Shown here one piece after another: positions 45,461 through 55,448 of a stretch of DNA of 64,000 bases. The position numbers were made by a program, and so were the translations under genes. Numbering within the stretch: position 1 is the first letter of the stretch; every line of letters begins with the position of its first letter. The stretch lies in the NCBI GenBank assembly GCA_016714535.1, contig JADKDR010000009.1, forward strand, positions 1-64,000. Reading direction: 5' to 3'. This stretch comes from Bacteroidota bacterium (lineage in GTDB: Bacteria > Bacteroidota > Bacteroidia > AKYH767-A > OLB10). Under the pieces are notes generated by a model. It ran no database searches, was not told the DNA's origin, and saw only the letters and a list, made by a program, of their open reading frames with translations.

Positions 45461-46429
45461 CTATAAAACTTGAATCTTTCTCGTAATTATTTTTTCATTG
45501 TTTTTGCCGCCTGCACTGCCTTTAATGGTTGAAACCATTAAAGCTTCTATCATGGCACCTGAAGTGCTATCTATGGTAATGTTTTCAGTTGTATTAAAGT
45601 CAAACTTCATTGTTTGAATTTCTTCCAGTTCCTTTTTCTTTTTGTCGCTGCTTCCCATTTTCTCAATCATTTCCTTCATCATTTTTTTAAAGCCTTCTAT
45701 AAATTCAGCCATATCATAGTTTGTAATACGTACTAGTTCATATTTGTTTTCAGTGGCTCCCTTTTTGAGAATTGATTTAGATGTGCCGGTGAGTAAGGCC
45801 CCTTTTTTAAAAGGATTTTGTTCGTTATTCTCTTCAAACAGGGTATCTGCAAAATTTAGCATTTTGCCATAGTGACTAAAAATAATTCCGTTGTCCTTGT
45901 CCATGGACTCTTTAATACTTTCTTCTGATTCATAAACGGATTTGAGTGGATCAAAAATCATTTTCAATAATGCGCTTTTTGAATTTTCCTCATCATCTCC
46001 CTTTGACATTGCCGAATCAAGTTTGGCAAACACTGCATTGGTGTTTCCCTGAATTTCTCCCCAATTAAGCAATTCTGTTGTTCCATCTTTTTTATTTAGG
46101 CGATAAATAATTTTGCTTTCTATTTCAGACACGCTTCCGGTTAAGGAGGTGTCTCCTAATTTTCGACCCAATGCTGCTACCGGATTTGCATCTATTATAG
46201 TAAATGTAAATCCTTCGGCATCTTCCCCAGTTACTTCATAGCGATAAGTGCGTTCATCCGGTTCCTCTTCATGCCATTTATCGCGTTTAAACTCTTTGCC
46301 CAAGTCGGTTATAGTAACTTGTTTTTTTTCACCTACCTTAAGGCGTGGTGTTAGCATGATTGATTGTGCCTGCACTAATTGAGTTGTAGCCAGAACGATA
46401 CAAGACATGATTGAAATTTTAAACCTCAT
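45461..46429 (-). CDS. Secreted protein of unknown function, DUF6263-like
   Basis: A 322-residue protein with a signal peptide (MRFKISIMSCIVLATTQLVQAQ) and no transmembrane segment after it. It has Lys/Glu-rich stretches around residues 160-190 and 235-270 (KKMMKEMIEKMGSSDKKKKE). The pattern of beta strands at both ends (LKVGEKKQVTITDLG; NTTENITIDSTSGAM) is that of uncharacterised Bacteroidota exported proteins, tentatively DUF6263. It is probably periplasmic. It lies between the half-size TauE gene and the amidohydrolase gene, all leftward with short gaps. Confidence 0.55.
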   Translation of the reverse strand: MRFKISIMSCIVLATTQLVQAQSIMLTPRLKVGEKKQVTITDLGKEFKRDKWHEEEPDERTYRYEVTGEDAEGFTFTIIDANPVAALGRKLGDTSLTGSVSEIESKIIYRLNKKDGTTELLNWGEIQGNTNAVFAKLDSAMSKGDDEENSKSALLKMIFDPLKSVYESEESIKESMDKDNGIIFSHYGKMLNFADTLFEENNEQNPFKKGALLTGTSKSILKKGATENKYELVRITNYDMAEFIEGFKKMMKEMIEKMGSSDKKKKELEEIQTMKFDFNTTENITIDSTSGAMIEALMVSTIKGSAGGKNNEKIITRKIQVL

Positions 46430-46441
46430 TTTTTTAATTCA

Positions 46442-46804
46442 TTATTTCCAAAAAACCATTTTTAATCCAAGTGCAATTATAATTACACCAAACGCTTTTT
46501 TAATTTGTTCAGGTGAGAGTGCAATGGCAAACTTACTTCCAAAATAACTGCCGGCAATAAAGCTGATGCAAAGAATGCCAGCTACTTTTAAGTCAACCAT
46601 TCCTTTTTGATAGTAATTGTAAACCGCCATAATACCAATAGGTGGAAGCATCATGGCAAGTGATGTGCCCTGTGCTGTATGTTGCGAAAGACCTACAAAA
46701 TAAACCAGGCATGGTACCACAACCAATCCGCCACCAATACCTATAAAGCCGCTGAATATGCCGGCCACAATACCTATACATAGTAAAATGATAATATTTG
46801 CCAT
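46442..46804 (-). CDS. Half-size TauE/SafE family membrane protein
   Basis: A 120-residue membrane protein with four hydrophobic helices and one TauE/SafE repeat: GIFSGFIGIGGGLVVVPCLV and QHTAQGTSLAMMLPPIG. Full-size members have two repeats (about 250 residues), so this is a half-length form that must pair with itself or a partner. The family exports sulfite or organosulfonates, but the substrate is not known here. I see no second repeat in any frame upstream, so truncation by frameshift is unlikely. Confidence 0.82.
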   Translation of the reverse strand: MANIIILLCIGIVAGIFSGFIGIGGGLVVVPCLVYFVGLSQHTAQGTSLAMMLPPIGIMAVYNYYQKGMVDLKVAGILCISFIAGSYFGSKFAIALSPEQIKKAFGVIIIALGLKMVFWK

Positions 46805-46941
46805 GCGATGCTTTGTTTGTGGCGAATGTAGAAAGGTTTTTTAAAAAAAAGCGGGCTTTTTATTTATTGGTAATTTCTCTAATAAAGCATGAGTAGGCTA
46901 AGATTAGACTGACTTTTATTCGTAATGCAGCCAATACTATA

Positions 46942-49900
46942 TTAAAAGTCTAAGCCAAGCGAAAAGTTGAACAAGGGTTTTTTAGCAAGAACTCGGTCGG
47001 CAAATCCATAGCTCCAATCGGCACGCATAAAGTAGCCTAAAAATTGCGCATGCATTCCCCACCCATATCCTGCAACTATAGGATCCGTCTTTTTGTTAAC
47101 GGTAATAGTAAACGGTCCTGTTTGAATAACATCTATATTTATATTGTTATCCTTGCTCCAGGGTGTGAGGCCGTTCCATGCAGTACCAGCATCCACAAAT
47201 CCTACTAATTGAAAACTGCGGAAAAAATCGGAGCGAATTGGTTTACTACTTAGTAATTGAAATACCGGAACGCGCAGTTCAGAATTGATTACTGAAAACG
47301 AACTTCCGTTTCGTATGTTCTGTCTGAAACCACGCATATTTGTGGCGATTGCCTGAAAGGCGTAATTCTGCGAATAGTCGATCTTAATGGTATTGTCAAA
47401 ATTCTGATTTGGCACAATAGCATTATCTACACCTCCCAGATAATAAATCAATTTGGCCGCACCCCCCGACTTGCTTCCGGCAACGCGATTGCACCAAATT
47501 AGATTTTTATAAATTTTCAAATAATGTCGTGCATCAAATCCAACAACGGTTAGTAGTTTTTTCTTTTCATCCAGTTGATTAAACATTTCAGCAAAGATTT
47601 TATATCTGAAACCATTTAATGTATTGATGCCTGTGCTGAGGGTATTATCAAACACATATTCAACCTTAGCGGTTCCCCAATAGCGATTAAACCCGGGCGC
47701 TTCAAGGTTGACCGAATCAATAGATAAAGCCGTGTTGCGGTCATTTCTAATTGTAGCTGTGCCGCGTATGGCTGCTATATCATTTAGCGGGTACTTGGTA
47801 ATATACTTGGCTTCGTAGGTTACAATTTTGAGTAACGAAAATCCAATAACATCATTCCTCGCTTGACGATATAAGTAATAAGACTGATCAATTTTTTTAT
47901 GCAGATTATCAAATCCTACTATATATTCATTACTATTAAAATTGCCCGAAAAGCGCACACCGGCCATCATGCGATAATCTTCCATTACATCGGTCAAGCC
48001 TATTTTAAATAAGCCATTCAGGCCCGGATCGAAAAATGGTGATCCACCTGTAAACGTCTGATACGATGCATTGAGTAATTGATTATCGAGTTGTGTTACA
48101 AAATACTGTGTGCTTAAAGCGATATCATAGTTACGCTGTTTAGGGAAAATATAATTAGTGACGGCAGTATTATAACGGCCTATGCTTGCGGTATCGGCCT
48201 TAATAACTGTTACCGTATCCGTTGCTATAGTTTTTACCTTTGGTGCAAATTCGCTTTCGAAAGAATACCCTGAAGGTTTGCTAATTTCAGGCTTCTCATC
48301 TTTTGACTTATTAGGAATAACAGTGTCTGAAGTTTGTTTTAAAAATGGATTTTCGAAAAACTGATTTACCTTTGTTGTATCATTGAGCTCAAAGGCCGGT
48401 TGAGCATCGCTGTAAATCTTGTACCTTCCATTGTCAAGTAAAATATAGGCATATCTCCTTTTCGAAAAGGTAAGGTCAAAATCAAGTATGTTTCGAGGCG
48501 AATTAGTTTGTACAAAATTAGAAGCCACATACTTAAAATGTCTGGTCGAATCGTAGTAATCAAAAACACTGTCTATTCGGGCAATGTAAATATTTTTGCT
48601 TCCATTATAATTGCCAAGGTAAGCAACCCTGCCTTCATCGGCACCGTGCGTTTGTGTTTCGTTTACATTGGGTGTATTGGTTATTCGAATTAGTTTATTC
48701 GAATTTTTCTGAAGGTCATAAACAAATATATCAAACTGATTTTGACCAAGCCTGCGATGCGTTTCATATCCTATCGAATCAATATCACGATTGGATGAAA
48801 ACACTATTTTATGACTGCTGTCGGCAAATGAGGGCGAAAGATCATCATATACGTCTTTGGTTATTTGAGTTGACTTGCGACCACGCAAATTCCAAATAAA
48901 AATATCGCTTTGACCCTTTTGTATAGCAGACATTACAAAACTTTGTCCATCATCAGCATAGTCAAAGCTCAATACCTTTGTAAAGTTTACTAACTTGTTT
49001 GTGCTTCGTTTTTTCTTATTCGTAGGATAGTAATGCATTAACCAATTATATCCCTTGTTTTCATAAATTATACTAAGATGCTTGCCTCCCGGATGCCACT
49101 CTAGCAATGGATAGGATTCATCGGCCTCGGTATTGAGTGCTTTATATCCACCTTTGAGCACACAGCTTTTCTTTTTGCGTTTTAGATCAAAAATATATAC
49201 TTTGTAGCGTCCCATTTCATTTGTTGCATATGCAATTCGGTTTCCATCGTTGCTCACAGCTATGCGCGTAACTTTTACATTCTTCTTAAATTTCAATTGC
49301 GCAATATGTCCTTTGGGAAGTATTTTTCCAGAATCTGCATTTAGATATTTACGTTGATAGAATATCAACCATTCGTTAAATAACTGTTTGCTCGATTTGC
49401 CATACGTATTTTGAAATGCATATTCTGCACTTCGGAATATGCGTGTGCTGTAAAGCAAATTAGCAAAGGTTTCGCGGCCATAAGTTTGTTCCAGAAAAAA
49501 CCAAAAACTTTTGCCGGCAAGTAACTCATCTTGCACCACCAATTTGTTAAAATTAAATCTATCACTTTTAACCTTGTCAAGCAACTTATTATCATCTGTC
49601 TCGGTCCAGCCATATCCTATATATTTTGAATTGCCATAAGCAAACCATGGTGGTAACGATAGTAAAATAGAATTTTGCAAACGCTCTTTGAGGCTGCCGC
49701 CAAACATGAGTTGCTCAAGCAGCACTTTTGCTATTCCTTCTCTTATTTGATTAAGGAGATGCTGATGGTCGCCATTAAAATAAACCAGAATCTTGTTTCC
49801 GCTAATCTTGGTTGTACCTCCGGTATTATAGCTCGTTTGCATATCGGCATCAAGGCCAATGTTTGTTTGCTTCAAATCATTTAGCTTACTATATACCATA

Positions 49901-50172
49901 ATATGTAACCTGCCTTCGGTATTGTAATCAAACAGCCTTTCTACTTCGGTAATGATGCCATCGCAATAAATGCCACAAAATTCTGCGTGCTCCCTGCCAC
50001 CTTGATAATAGTAAATGTCGAAATTCTTATACCGCATAAATGTCCACTTAAACTCATTGTATTGAACACGGTTTTTTCCAAAGCTTTGTTGCAGGCCATT
50101 GTAGAATTGCGCTTTGGCATCAAGCGCAAGCACGAATATAATAATGTATAAAAATGTAATGCGTTTTAACAT
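46942..50172 (-). CDS. Peptidase-like, beta-propeller and outer-membrane barrel protein
   Basis: About 1,076 residues from ATG 50172 (signal peptide MLKRITFLYIIIFVLALDAKA). The N-terminal region (about 30-290) resembles a gluzincin-type peptidase domain, but the zinc-binding HExxH is absent (the position reads IREGIAKVL), so it is probably inactive. A TolB/WD40-like propeller follows (about 300-590: RIAVSNDGNRIAYATNEMG, repeated KIVFSSNRD-type blades). The last 350 or so residues are strand-rich with a C-terminal aromatic (NFSLGLDF), as in BamA-like barrels. It is probably an outer-membrane protein with a periplasmic scaffold; its function is unknown. Confidence 0.72.
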   Translation of the reverse strand: MLKRITFLYIIIFVLALDAKAQFYNGLQQSFGKNRVQYNEFKWTFMRYKNFDIYYYQGGREHAEFCGIYCDGIITEVERLFDYNTEGRLHIMVYSKLNDLKQTNIGLDADMQTSYNTGGTTKISGNKILVYFNGDHQHLLNQIREGIAKVLLEQLMFGGSLKERLQNSILLSLPPWFAYGNSKYIGYGWTETDDNKLLDKVKSDRFNFNKLVVQDELLAGKSFWFFLEQTYGRETFANLLYSTRIFRSAEYAFQNTYGKSSKQLFNEWLIFYQRKYLNADSGKILPKGHIAQLKFKKNVKVTRIAVSNDGNRIAYATNEMGRYKVYIFDLKRKKKSCVLKGGYKALNTEADESYPLLEWHPGGKHLSIIYENKGYNWLMHYYPTNKKKRSTNKLVNFTKVLSFDYADDGQSFVMSAIQKGQSDIFIWNLRGRKSTQITKDVYDDLSPSFADSSHKIVFSSNRDIDSIGYETHRRLGQNQFDIFVYDLQKNSNKLIRITNTPNVNETQTHGADEGRVAYLGNYNGSKNIYIARIDSVFDYYDSTRHFKYVASNFVQTNSPRNILDFDLTFSKRRYAYILLDNGRYKIYSDAQPAFELNDTTKVNQFFENPFLKQTSDTVIPNKSKDEKPEISKPSGYSFESEFAPKVKTIATDTVTVIKADTASIGRYNTAVTNYIFPKQRNYDIALSTQYFVTQLDNQLLNASYQTFTGGSPFFDPGLNGLFKIGLTDVMEDYRMMAGVRFSGNFNSNEYIVGFDNLHKKIDQSYYLYRQARNDVIGFSLLKIVTYEAKYITKYPLNDIAAIRGTATIRNDRNTALSIDSVNLEAPGFNRYWGTAKVEYVFDNTLSTGINTLNGFRYKIFAEMFNQLDEKKKLLTVVGFDARHYLKIYKNLIWCNRVAGSKSGGAAKLIYYLGGVDNAIVPNQNFDNTIKIDYSQNYAFQAIATNMRGFRQNIRNGSSFSVINSELRVPVFQLLSSKPIRSDFFRSFQLVGFVDAGTAWNGLTPWSKDNNINIDVIQTGPFTITVNKKTDPIVAGYGWGMHAQFLGYFMRADWSYGFADRVLAKKPLFNFSLGLDF

Positions 50173-50276
50173 GCCGCTATAGAGAACGCCAATATCGTAA
50201 TATTTATTGGTACACATAATAATATTGATTAGCCTTGACAAAATTTTGACAAAAAAAATCGTTTAAAGATTAGTGT

Positions 50277-50284
50277 TACATTTG
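50277..50284 (+). promoter_or_regulatory. Promoter -7 element, DsbD-alpha-like gene
   Basis: TACATTTG, a full match to TAnnTTTG, 25 bases before the ATG at 50310. It lies in the 137-base divergent region shared with the large outer-membrane protein gene. Confidence 0.55.
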
Positions 50285-50309
50285 AAGACTTTTTAAAAAT
50301 CGCTTTAGA

Positions 50310-50768
50310 ATGGTAAAACGCTTTATTTTAATCCCTTTGATGATGATGTGGTTGTGTGCCAGCGCACAAGATGCATCAAAAGAGCAGGTGAGTTGGATTG
50401 TTGAATATGTAAGTATAGATTCGCTTCATGGCGAATTGATAATGAAAGCAACCATGGACGATGGTATGCATATTTTTGCAATTGACCACACTGCAGATTT
50501 TGGCTTGCCAACTTTTTTTGAAGTTTCAAGCGATTCAAGCTATTACTATACCAATGGCCCGGTGTTGCAACCCGATCCTATTATTAAAGAGGGAAATTTT
50601 AGTGCCCCTTTGCGTTATTATTCGCATCAAGCAACATTTAAGCAGGCAATAGTTACCATAGGCAAAGTGCCTTTTATTATAAAAGGAAATATAAACTACC
50701 AGGCTTGCAACGATGAAATGTGCTTTTTGCCAAAGGATGTTCCCATTAAAGTAATTGTACGTAACTAA
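50310..50768 (+). CDS. DsbD N-terminal-like domain protein
   Basis: A 152-residue exported protein with a signal peptide (ending CASAQ) and an immunoglobulin-like DsbD-alpha domain. The Cys pair is in NYQACNDEMCFLPK, the typical two-Cys block, and the GMHIFAID strand fits the family. DsbD-alpha accepts electrons from the membrane domain of DsbD and passes them to periplasmic thioredoxin-like proteins. The membrane and C-terminal domains are absent, so it would need a separate partner. Confidence 0.82.
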   Translation: MVKRFILIPLMMMWLCASAQDASKEQVSWIVEYVSIDSLHGELIMKATMDDGMHIFAIDHTADFGLPTFFEVSSDSSYYYTNGPVLQPDPIIKEGNFSAPLRYYSHQATFKQAIVTIGKVPFIIKGNINYQACNDEMCFLPKDVPIKVIVRN

Positions 50769-50855
50769 CAGAATTAATTTAGGATGACTACCGTTTTCCT
50801 TTTTATTTGTAAAAAAGCAATTATTTTGCGTGGTAATTAGTTTTCAATCCATTAA

Positions 50856-51719
50856 ATGCTGCTCTATCTTTTAGTTATCAAGCCTCTATCGCTATTGCCT
50901 TTAAGGTGGCTGCATTATTTAAGTGACTTCTTATATGTAGTTTTGTATAAAATTGCTGGTTATCGTAAGAAGATTGTGCGCGCTAATATTTCAAATTCGT
51001 TTCCTGAAAAAACCGAGCTTGAAAGATTGCAAATAGAGCAAGAATTCTATAGGCACTTTAGTGATGTTATTGTTGAGACCATCAAGTCTTTTTCAATATC
51101 AGCTAATCAATTGCAGCAATTTTTTAAAGTACTAGACAATATTCAATTAACCCGTCTATTCGAGAAAAATAAAAATATCATATTGGTAACTTCACATTAT
51201 AACAATTGGGAATGGGGAGCATTGGCAATGCCGCTACATTTCAATCATAACACTTTTGGTATATATCAAAAGTTAAGCAACGCCTTTTGGAATAGAACAA
51301 TGCTTTCAACGCGCGAGCAATTTGGTATTGATATGGTTGAAATGAAAGATGTGCTATCTCTTTTTCGCAATTATGAATCGCAATTAAAGGCGGTTGCCTT
51401 TATTGCCGATCAATCGCCTTTTCATGTTTCAAAAGCATATTGGGCAACCTTTTTAAATCAGGAAACACCCGTGTATCGTGGGCCTGCACGTTTCGCTCAA
51501 ACTTTTGATTATGCATTGGTGTATGGGCATATACAAAAAAAAGCCCGCAGCCAATACGAAGTAACTTATGAATTATTGGCAGAAGATGCACAAGACTTTG
51601 CCGAAGATGAACTTACGCAAATGCACCTAACTGCTTTGGAAAAGGATATTCAAGCTCAACCGGCATTTTGGCTTTGGACACATAAACGCTGGAAACGAGC
51701 TAATCAAAAGAAAATCTAG
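50856..51719 (+). CDS. LpxL/HtrB-type lipid A acyltransferase
   Basis: A 287-residue enzyme of the lauroyl acyltransferase family. It has an N-terminal hydrophobic anchor (LLYLLVIKPLSLLPLRWLHYLSD), the family RKKIVRANISNSFPE element, the catalytic HxxxxE box in SHYNNWEWG, ADQSPF, and a final QAQPAFWLWTHKRWK. It adds a fatty acyl chain to lipid A precursors (or an ornithine-type lipid) at the cytoplasmic face of the inner membrane. It is separated from neighbours by about 90 and 220 bases. Confidence 0.9.
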   Translation: MLLYLLVIKPLSLLPLRWLHYLSDFLYVVLYKIAGYRKKIVRANISNSFPEKTELERLQIEQEFYRHFSDVIVETIKSFSISANQLQQFFKVLDNIQLTRLFEKNKNIILVTSHYNNWEWGALAMPLHFNHNTFGIYQKLSNAFWNRTMLSTREQFGIDMVEMKDVLSLFRNYESQLKAVAFIADQSPFHVSKAYWATFLNQETPVYRGPARFAQTFDYALVYGHIQKKARSQYEVTYELLAEDAQDFAEDELTQMHLTALEKDIQAQPAFWLWTHKRWKRANQKKI

Positions 51720-51759
51720 TTTTTTTACTTCGTGTTTGACTGAATAAAGTTTCAAAGAG

Positions 51760-51767
51760 TATATTTG
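51760..51767 (+). promoter_or_regulatory. Promoter -7 element, coiled-coil lipoprotein
   Basis: TATATTTG matches TAnnTTTG and has TTTG 22 bases upstream. It lies 173 bases before the ATG at 51941, which implies an unusually long leader if it is the working promoter. Confidence 0.4.
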
Positions 51768-51940
51768 TGCAACTTTTCGTTTTACCATTTAACTAACATC
51801 TGAAATATTGTGAATTCATTATTTTATCAGGTATTGTGTGTTATTAAATTGGTGAATGAAAATATTTTGTAGGCGCTATGGCATAGTTCTTGGTTTGTGG
51901 CGTTTCGTATCCTCATACTAACATTAACTTATTTAACTGA

Positions 51941-52807
51941 ATGAAAAGATTTTTTTTCGCTGCTTTGGCAGCAAGTACATTAATGATTGCTTGTAAAGAT
52001 TATAAGCAGGAGTTAGATTCGGCAAACCGACTGAATGCTGAATTGCAAGCGCAAACCGATTACAAAGACAGCACCATAAATGATTTTATTAAGAATATAA
52101 GCGATATAGAGAGTGGCCTAAACGCCATAACCGATAAGCAAGATGCGGTGCAAATGCAGGCTAACGATAATGAAAACCGTTCGCAAGCCCGTGAAAGAAT
52201 TCTTGGAAATATTAGTGAGATTGAACTGATGTTGAAAGAGAATAAAGAAAAACTTGCAGCACTGCAAGCACGACTTTCAAAGTCTGGTGTGAAAATTAAA
52301 GCTTTGGAAGAAATGATTACCGCTTTGAATTCGCAAATTGCAATGCGCGACTCTTCGATAGTATTGTTAACCGGACAAATTGAAGGATTGAATACCAAAG
52401 TAGCTAGTTTAAGCACTACAATAGATACCATGAGCCGAGTATCGAATGAAAAGACCGATGTAATAAATAAGCAAATAGCAACCATGCACACTGCCTATTA
52501 CACAAAAGGAAATATGAAAGATTTGATACTGAAAAAAGTGGTGAGTAAAACCGGTGGATTTCTTGGCATGGGCAAATCGCAAAAACTTACCGGTGATTTT
52601 GAATCAAACAATTTTACTCAAATTGATATAACAACGTTTAGCAAAATTGATATCAACAGCAAATATTTTGAATTGGCTACGGCACATCCTTCCGACTCTT
52701 ACAAAATAAACAAAGTAGGTAAGGACATGGTAACAGATATGGAAATTACCAATCCGGATAAATTCTGGAGTGCAAGCAAATATCTTGTGATAGTAACCGG
52801 AAAATAA
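51941..52807 (+). CDS. Coiled-coil lipoprotein, unknown function
   Basis: A 288-residue protein with a lipoprotein signal (AASTLMIAC, Cys at about 18). A long coiled coil spans about 25-185 (heptads of L/I with Gln, Asn, Glu), followed by a C-terminal beta domain with TGGFLGMGKSQKLTGDFESNNF and a final WSASKYLVIVTGK. I recognise no family. It is probably anchored in a membrane and reaches into the periplasm. A terminator follows directly. Confidence 0.75.
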   Translation: MKRFFFAALAASTLMIACKDYKQELDSANRLNAELQAQTDYKDSTINDFIKNISDIESGLNAITDKQDAVQMQANDNENRSQARERILGNISEIELMLKENKEKLAALQARLSKSGVKIKALEEMITALNSQIAMRDSSIVLLTGQIEGLNTKVASLSTTIDTMSRVSNEKTDVINKQIATMHTAYYTKGNMKDLILKKVVSKTGGFLGMGKSQKLTGDFESNNFTQIDITTFSKIDINSKYFELATAHPSDSYKINKVGKDMVTDMEITNPDKFWSASKYLVIVTGK

Positions 52808-52833
52808 AAAGCCTTTAGATGTTTTAAATGGAT

Positions 52834-52861
52834 GGCGGTGAGTGACTCACCGCCTTTTTTT
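52834..52861 (+). terminator. Rho-independent terminator of the coiled-coil lipoprotein gene
   Basis: A perfect 9-bp stem, GGCGGTGAG / CTCACCGCC, with a 3-base loop and a run of eight or more T. It begins 27 bases after the stop. Confidence 0.92.
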
Positions 52862-52994
52862 TGCGAGTCACAATCACTGATTAAATTTGAACTACTAAAA
52901 CTTTACGCCATTAGAAAATTGGCAATAGTAAAATTCAATGATATGCCCCAATTAATTTAGAGTTTGAGTAAGAAATTAAGAATTCATTAGAAGG

Positions 52995-54840
52995 TTATCG
53001 CAAAACAGTTACTAATCTTCGGTAGGTAACATAATCATTGGTGCAAGGTGATATAAACGATACAAGATAGCCATAAGTTCCGGCAGGTGCAGGCCCATTC
53101 GGGGTATTACCATCCCAAAGCATTCCCGGATTTTTGATTGAAAAACAACACCACCAAAACGGTTAAAAATGGTTAGCTCATAGTCACGAATGTCAATAGA
53201 TAAGGCACCAAACTTATCATTCACGCCATCATCGTTAGGTGTAAAAACTGATGGAAGATAAACATCAATTATTTCAGTAAGTGTAACTGTTACTGTATCC
53301 GTTTCAGAACATACACTATCACTTGCTGTAAGCCATACAGTGCCAATATCAGCTAAAGCGAATGTATTGTTGGTAGTGCCATCTTGCCACAAATAAGTAA
53401 GTAGGGGAGGAGCAGAAAAAAGCAATTGATTTCCTCGGCAAATACCTGTATCATTTCCTAAATTAATTTGTAAGTCGCGTCTTTCAATAAATGCGGTATC
53501 GGTTACTTTGCAACTTCCATTATCAGCTTCCAGATAATAGATGCTAGTTTGGGCAGGAGAAATTTGTTGTGTTGTTTCTCCGGTGCTCCAGATATAGTTT
53601 ATGCCGGGAATACCGGCATCTAACATATAAGAGTCTGATTTGCATAAAATGGTATCAGGTCCTATATTAAGAAAAAAACCAGGGATGGTATCAATTTTAA
53701 TAGAATCAATTTCGGTACAATAGCCGGTGGCGCTAATGGTTACCGTATAAGTACCATTCATTGTTATTGCTTGTGAAGCATTGGTGCTTCCCGTGCTCCA
53801 TAAATAATTTGCATTGAGCGAAGTTAAATCAAGCAAGAAGGTTGAGCCATAACAAATGGTAGTGTCGTTGCCTAGGTTAAGATTGAAACTATTGGCAACG
53901 GAAATGTTAATTGTATCGGTAGCGCTGCAATAGGTATTGTCAACAATGGTTAATGTATATTGACCTGGTTGAGTTACTGTATAAGTTATGGTTGTGCTTC
54001 CATCTTGCCATAGGTAACTATTGCCATTGAGTCCTCCAATTAAAAAGATGGTGTCGCCAGAGCATAGGGTAGAGTCAGGCCCAAGATTTACTATTCCATT
54101 GAAATTTACGGTACTTTCCTGCAGTTTCAGGTTATGCAAGGTATTAAGCGTTGCATTATTAAAGCCATCGGTAGCTCCATTCGTTGTATTAAAACATGGC
54201 GATGTAGGAGATAGTTCTTTTCCGGCAAGGCCAGCTGATGTATTAATTGTAAGATTACCGGGAATTGTACCTGGAACTAACCATACTAAACCACTGCCAC
54301 CTCCGCCACCGGGTCCAAAGCAATTAGCAATAGCTGAGTTTAAATCGCCACCTTTTGCACCTTTAGCTTCGGCAGTAAGAGGAGATAAAAAGTTATTAAC
54401 CTCAAATAAAACGATACCACCTGCACCACCACCACCTGCGCCATCACCAATACCCGAAGTTTGGGCCAAATTATCGTTGCCGTTCGCCTTTATGCTATAA
54501 CCATTACCATATATGTTGTTGGCTTTAATAAAAACAATGCCTCCACCATTTGTGCCTGCTGTACCAACAGCATTGTTGAAGTCTCCGCAGCCACCACCAC
54601 CTCCCATAAATACCTTATTCTGAAAGTAGAAATTGCCTAGCGAAAGTCCTCCAATGCCGCCCACAGAATTATTGCAAAAATCATGACCTCCAGTACCTCC
54701 GGTTGTATAATTGCTGCCGCCTCCGCCTCCGGTATTATGTTTGTTGCCGCCTCCGCCTCCATTTGCCTTAGCGCCTCTACCTCCATTAATGGTAGTGCCT
54801 AGGATAGCTATTCCTTCTCCCTTCTCGGCTCCGCCCTCAT
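52995..54840 (-). CDS. Gliding-motility-associated C-terminal domain protein, main part
   Basis: This continues the 5' part after a one-base slip at 54840. It opens with a very glycine-rich region (GGRGAKANGGGGGN, GGGGGSNYTTGG) and AIANCFGPGGGGGSGLVW, then about four Ig/PKD-like repeats of the form NLGNDTTIC...YLWSTGSTN. It ends with a T9SS type B (gliding) domain, VYLPSVFTPNDDGVNDKFG...FNRFGGVVFQSK. A second one-base slip in the run at 53131-53135 hides the true end: with it restored, the chain reads PGMLWDGNTPNGPAPAGTY to VTVLR and stops at 52995, not 53012. The protein is exported and surface-attached, and is probably adhesive. Confidence 0.85.
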
Positions 54841-55425
54841 TCCAGCTAGCACCCCTTGATTTACATCATATCCAAACAAATTACTTCCGGTGCCGCAACC
54901 TCCATCAGGATTATTGCTTATAGTTCCCCCACGGTAACCCATTCCGGATACATTAATATCAGCATTTAAGGTGAGTGAAGAATCAACCTCAATGGCTACT
55001 ACCCCTCCGGTACTTCCATTCCATGGCTGACAGGTAACGGCACCAGTAACTGTAGCATCAGTATAATGTGGTACTTTAATTAATTGCACTTTACCTGCAA
55101 CATCGTAATTGCGCTTTAAACTTCGTTTAAGCGAAATATCATTTCCACTTACTATCGACACGGTGGCAAACTCGTAATTTCCTGCGTTACCTATAGAAAG
55201 CACAGTGCCAAAAAAATTAGTTTGTGAAGTATCGATGGTGGCACCTTGCATTTGAATAATGACTACTCTGTCATTTGCAAAAAATCCGGCAGACGATTGC
55301 ACCGTAATGGTATTGCACGTTACAGTTAATACGGGAGTATAAATATTTACAACGCCCGATAATTGTGCATTTGCGAGCAATGAGCTAAATAAAAACAGGT
55401 ATAAAATTAAAGAATATCGATTCAT
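54808..55425 (-). CDS. Gliding-motility-associated C-terminal domain protein, N-terminal part
   Basis: It has a signal peptide (MNRYSLILYLFLFSSLLANA) and a first domain (VVNIYTPVLTVTCNTITV...IQMQGATIDTSQ) of the type found at the start of glycine-rich Bacteroidota surface proteins. The frame ends at 54808 in charged, un-family-like sequence (EPRREKE). One extra T at 54840 turns this into GNEGGAEKGEGIAILG and continues into the main part. The full protein would be about 810 residues. Confidence 0.78.
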   Translation of the reverse strand: MNRYSLILYLFLFSSLLANAQLSGVVNIYTPVLTVTCNTITVQSSAGFFANDRVVIIQMQGATIDTSQTNFFGTVLSIGNAGNYEFATVSIVSGNDISLKRSLKRNYDVAGKVQLIKVPHYTDATVTGAVTCQPWNGSTGGVVAIEVDSSLTLNADINVSGMGYRGGTISNNPDGGCGTGSNLFGYDVNQGVLAGMRAEPRREKE

Positions 55426-55448
55426 TTAACAATCAAAGAGAATGGTAA

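Noticed and set aside
54021..54500. Pro-rich open frame on the plus strand
   Set aside because: It is the complement of the glycine-rich region of the gliding-type protein.
54696..54770. Short direct repeats as a CRISPR array
   Set aside because: They are codon repeats of a glycine-rich protein without regular unique spacers.
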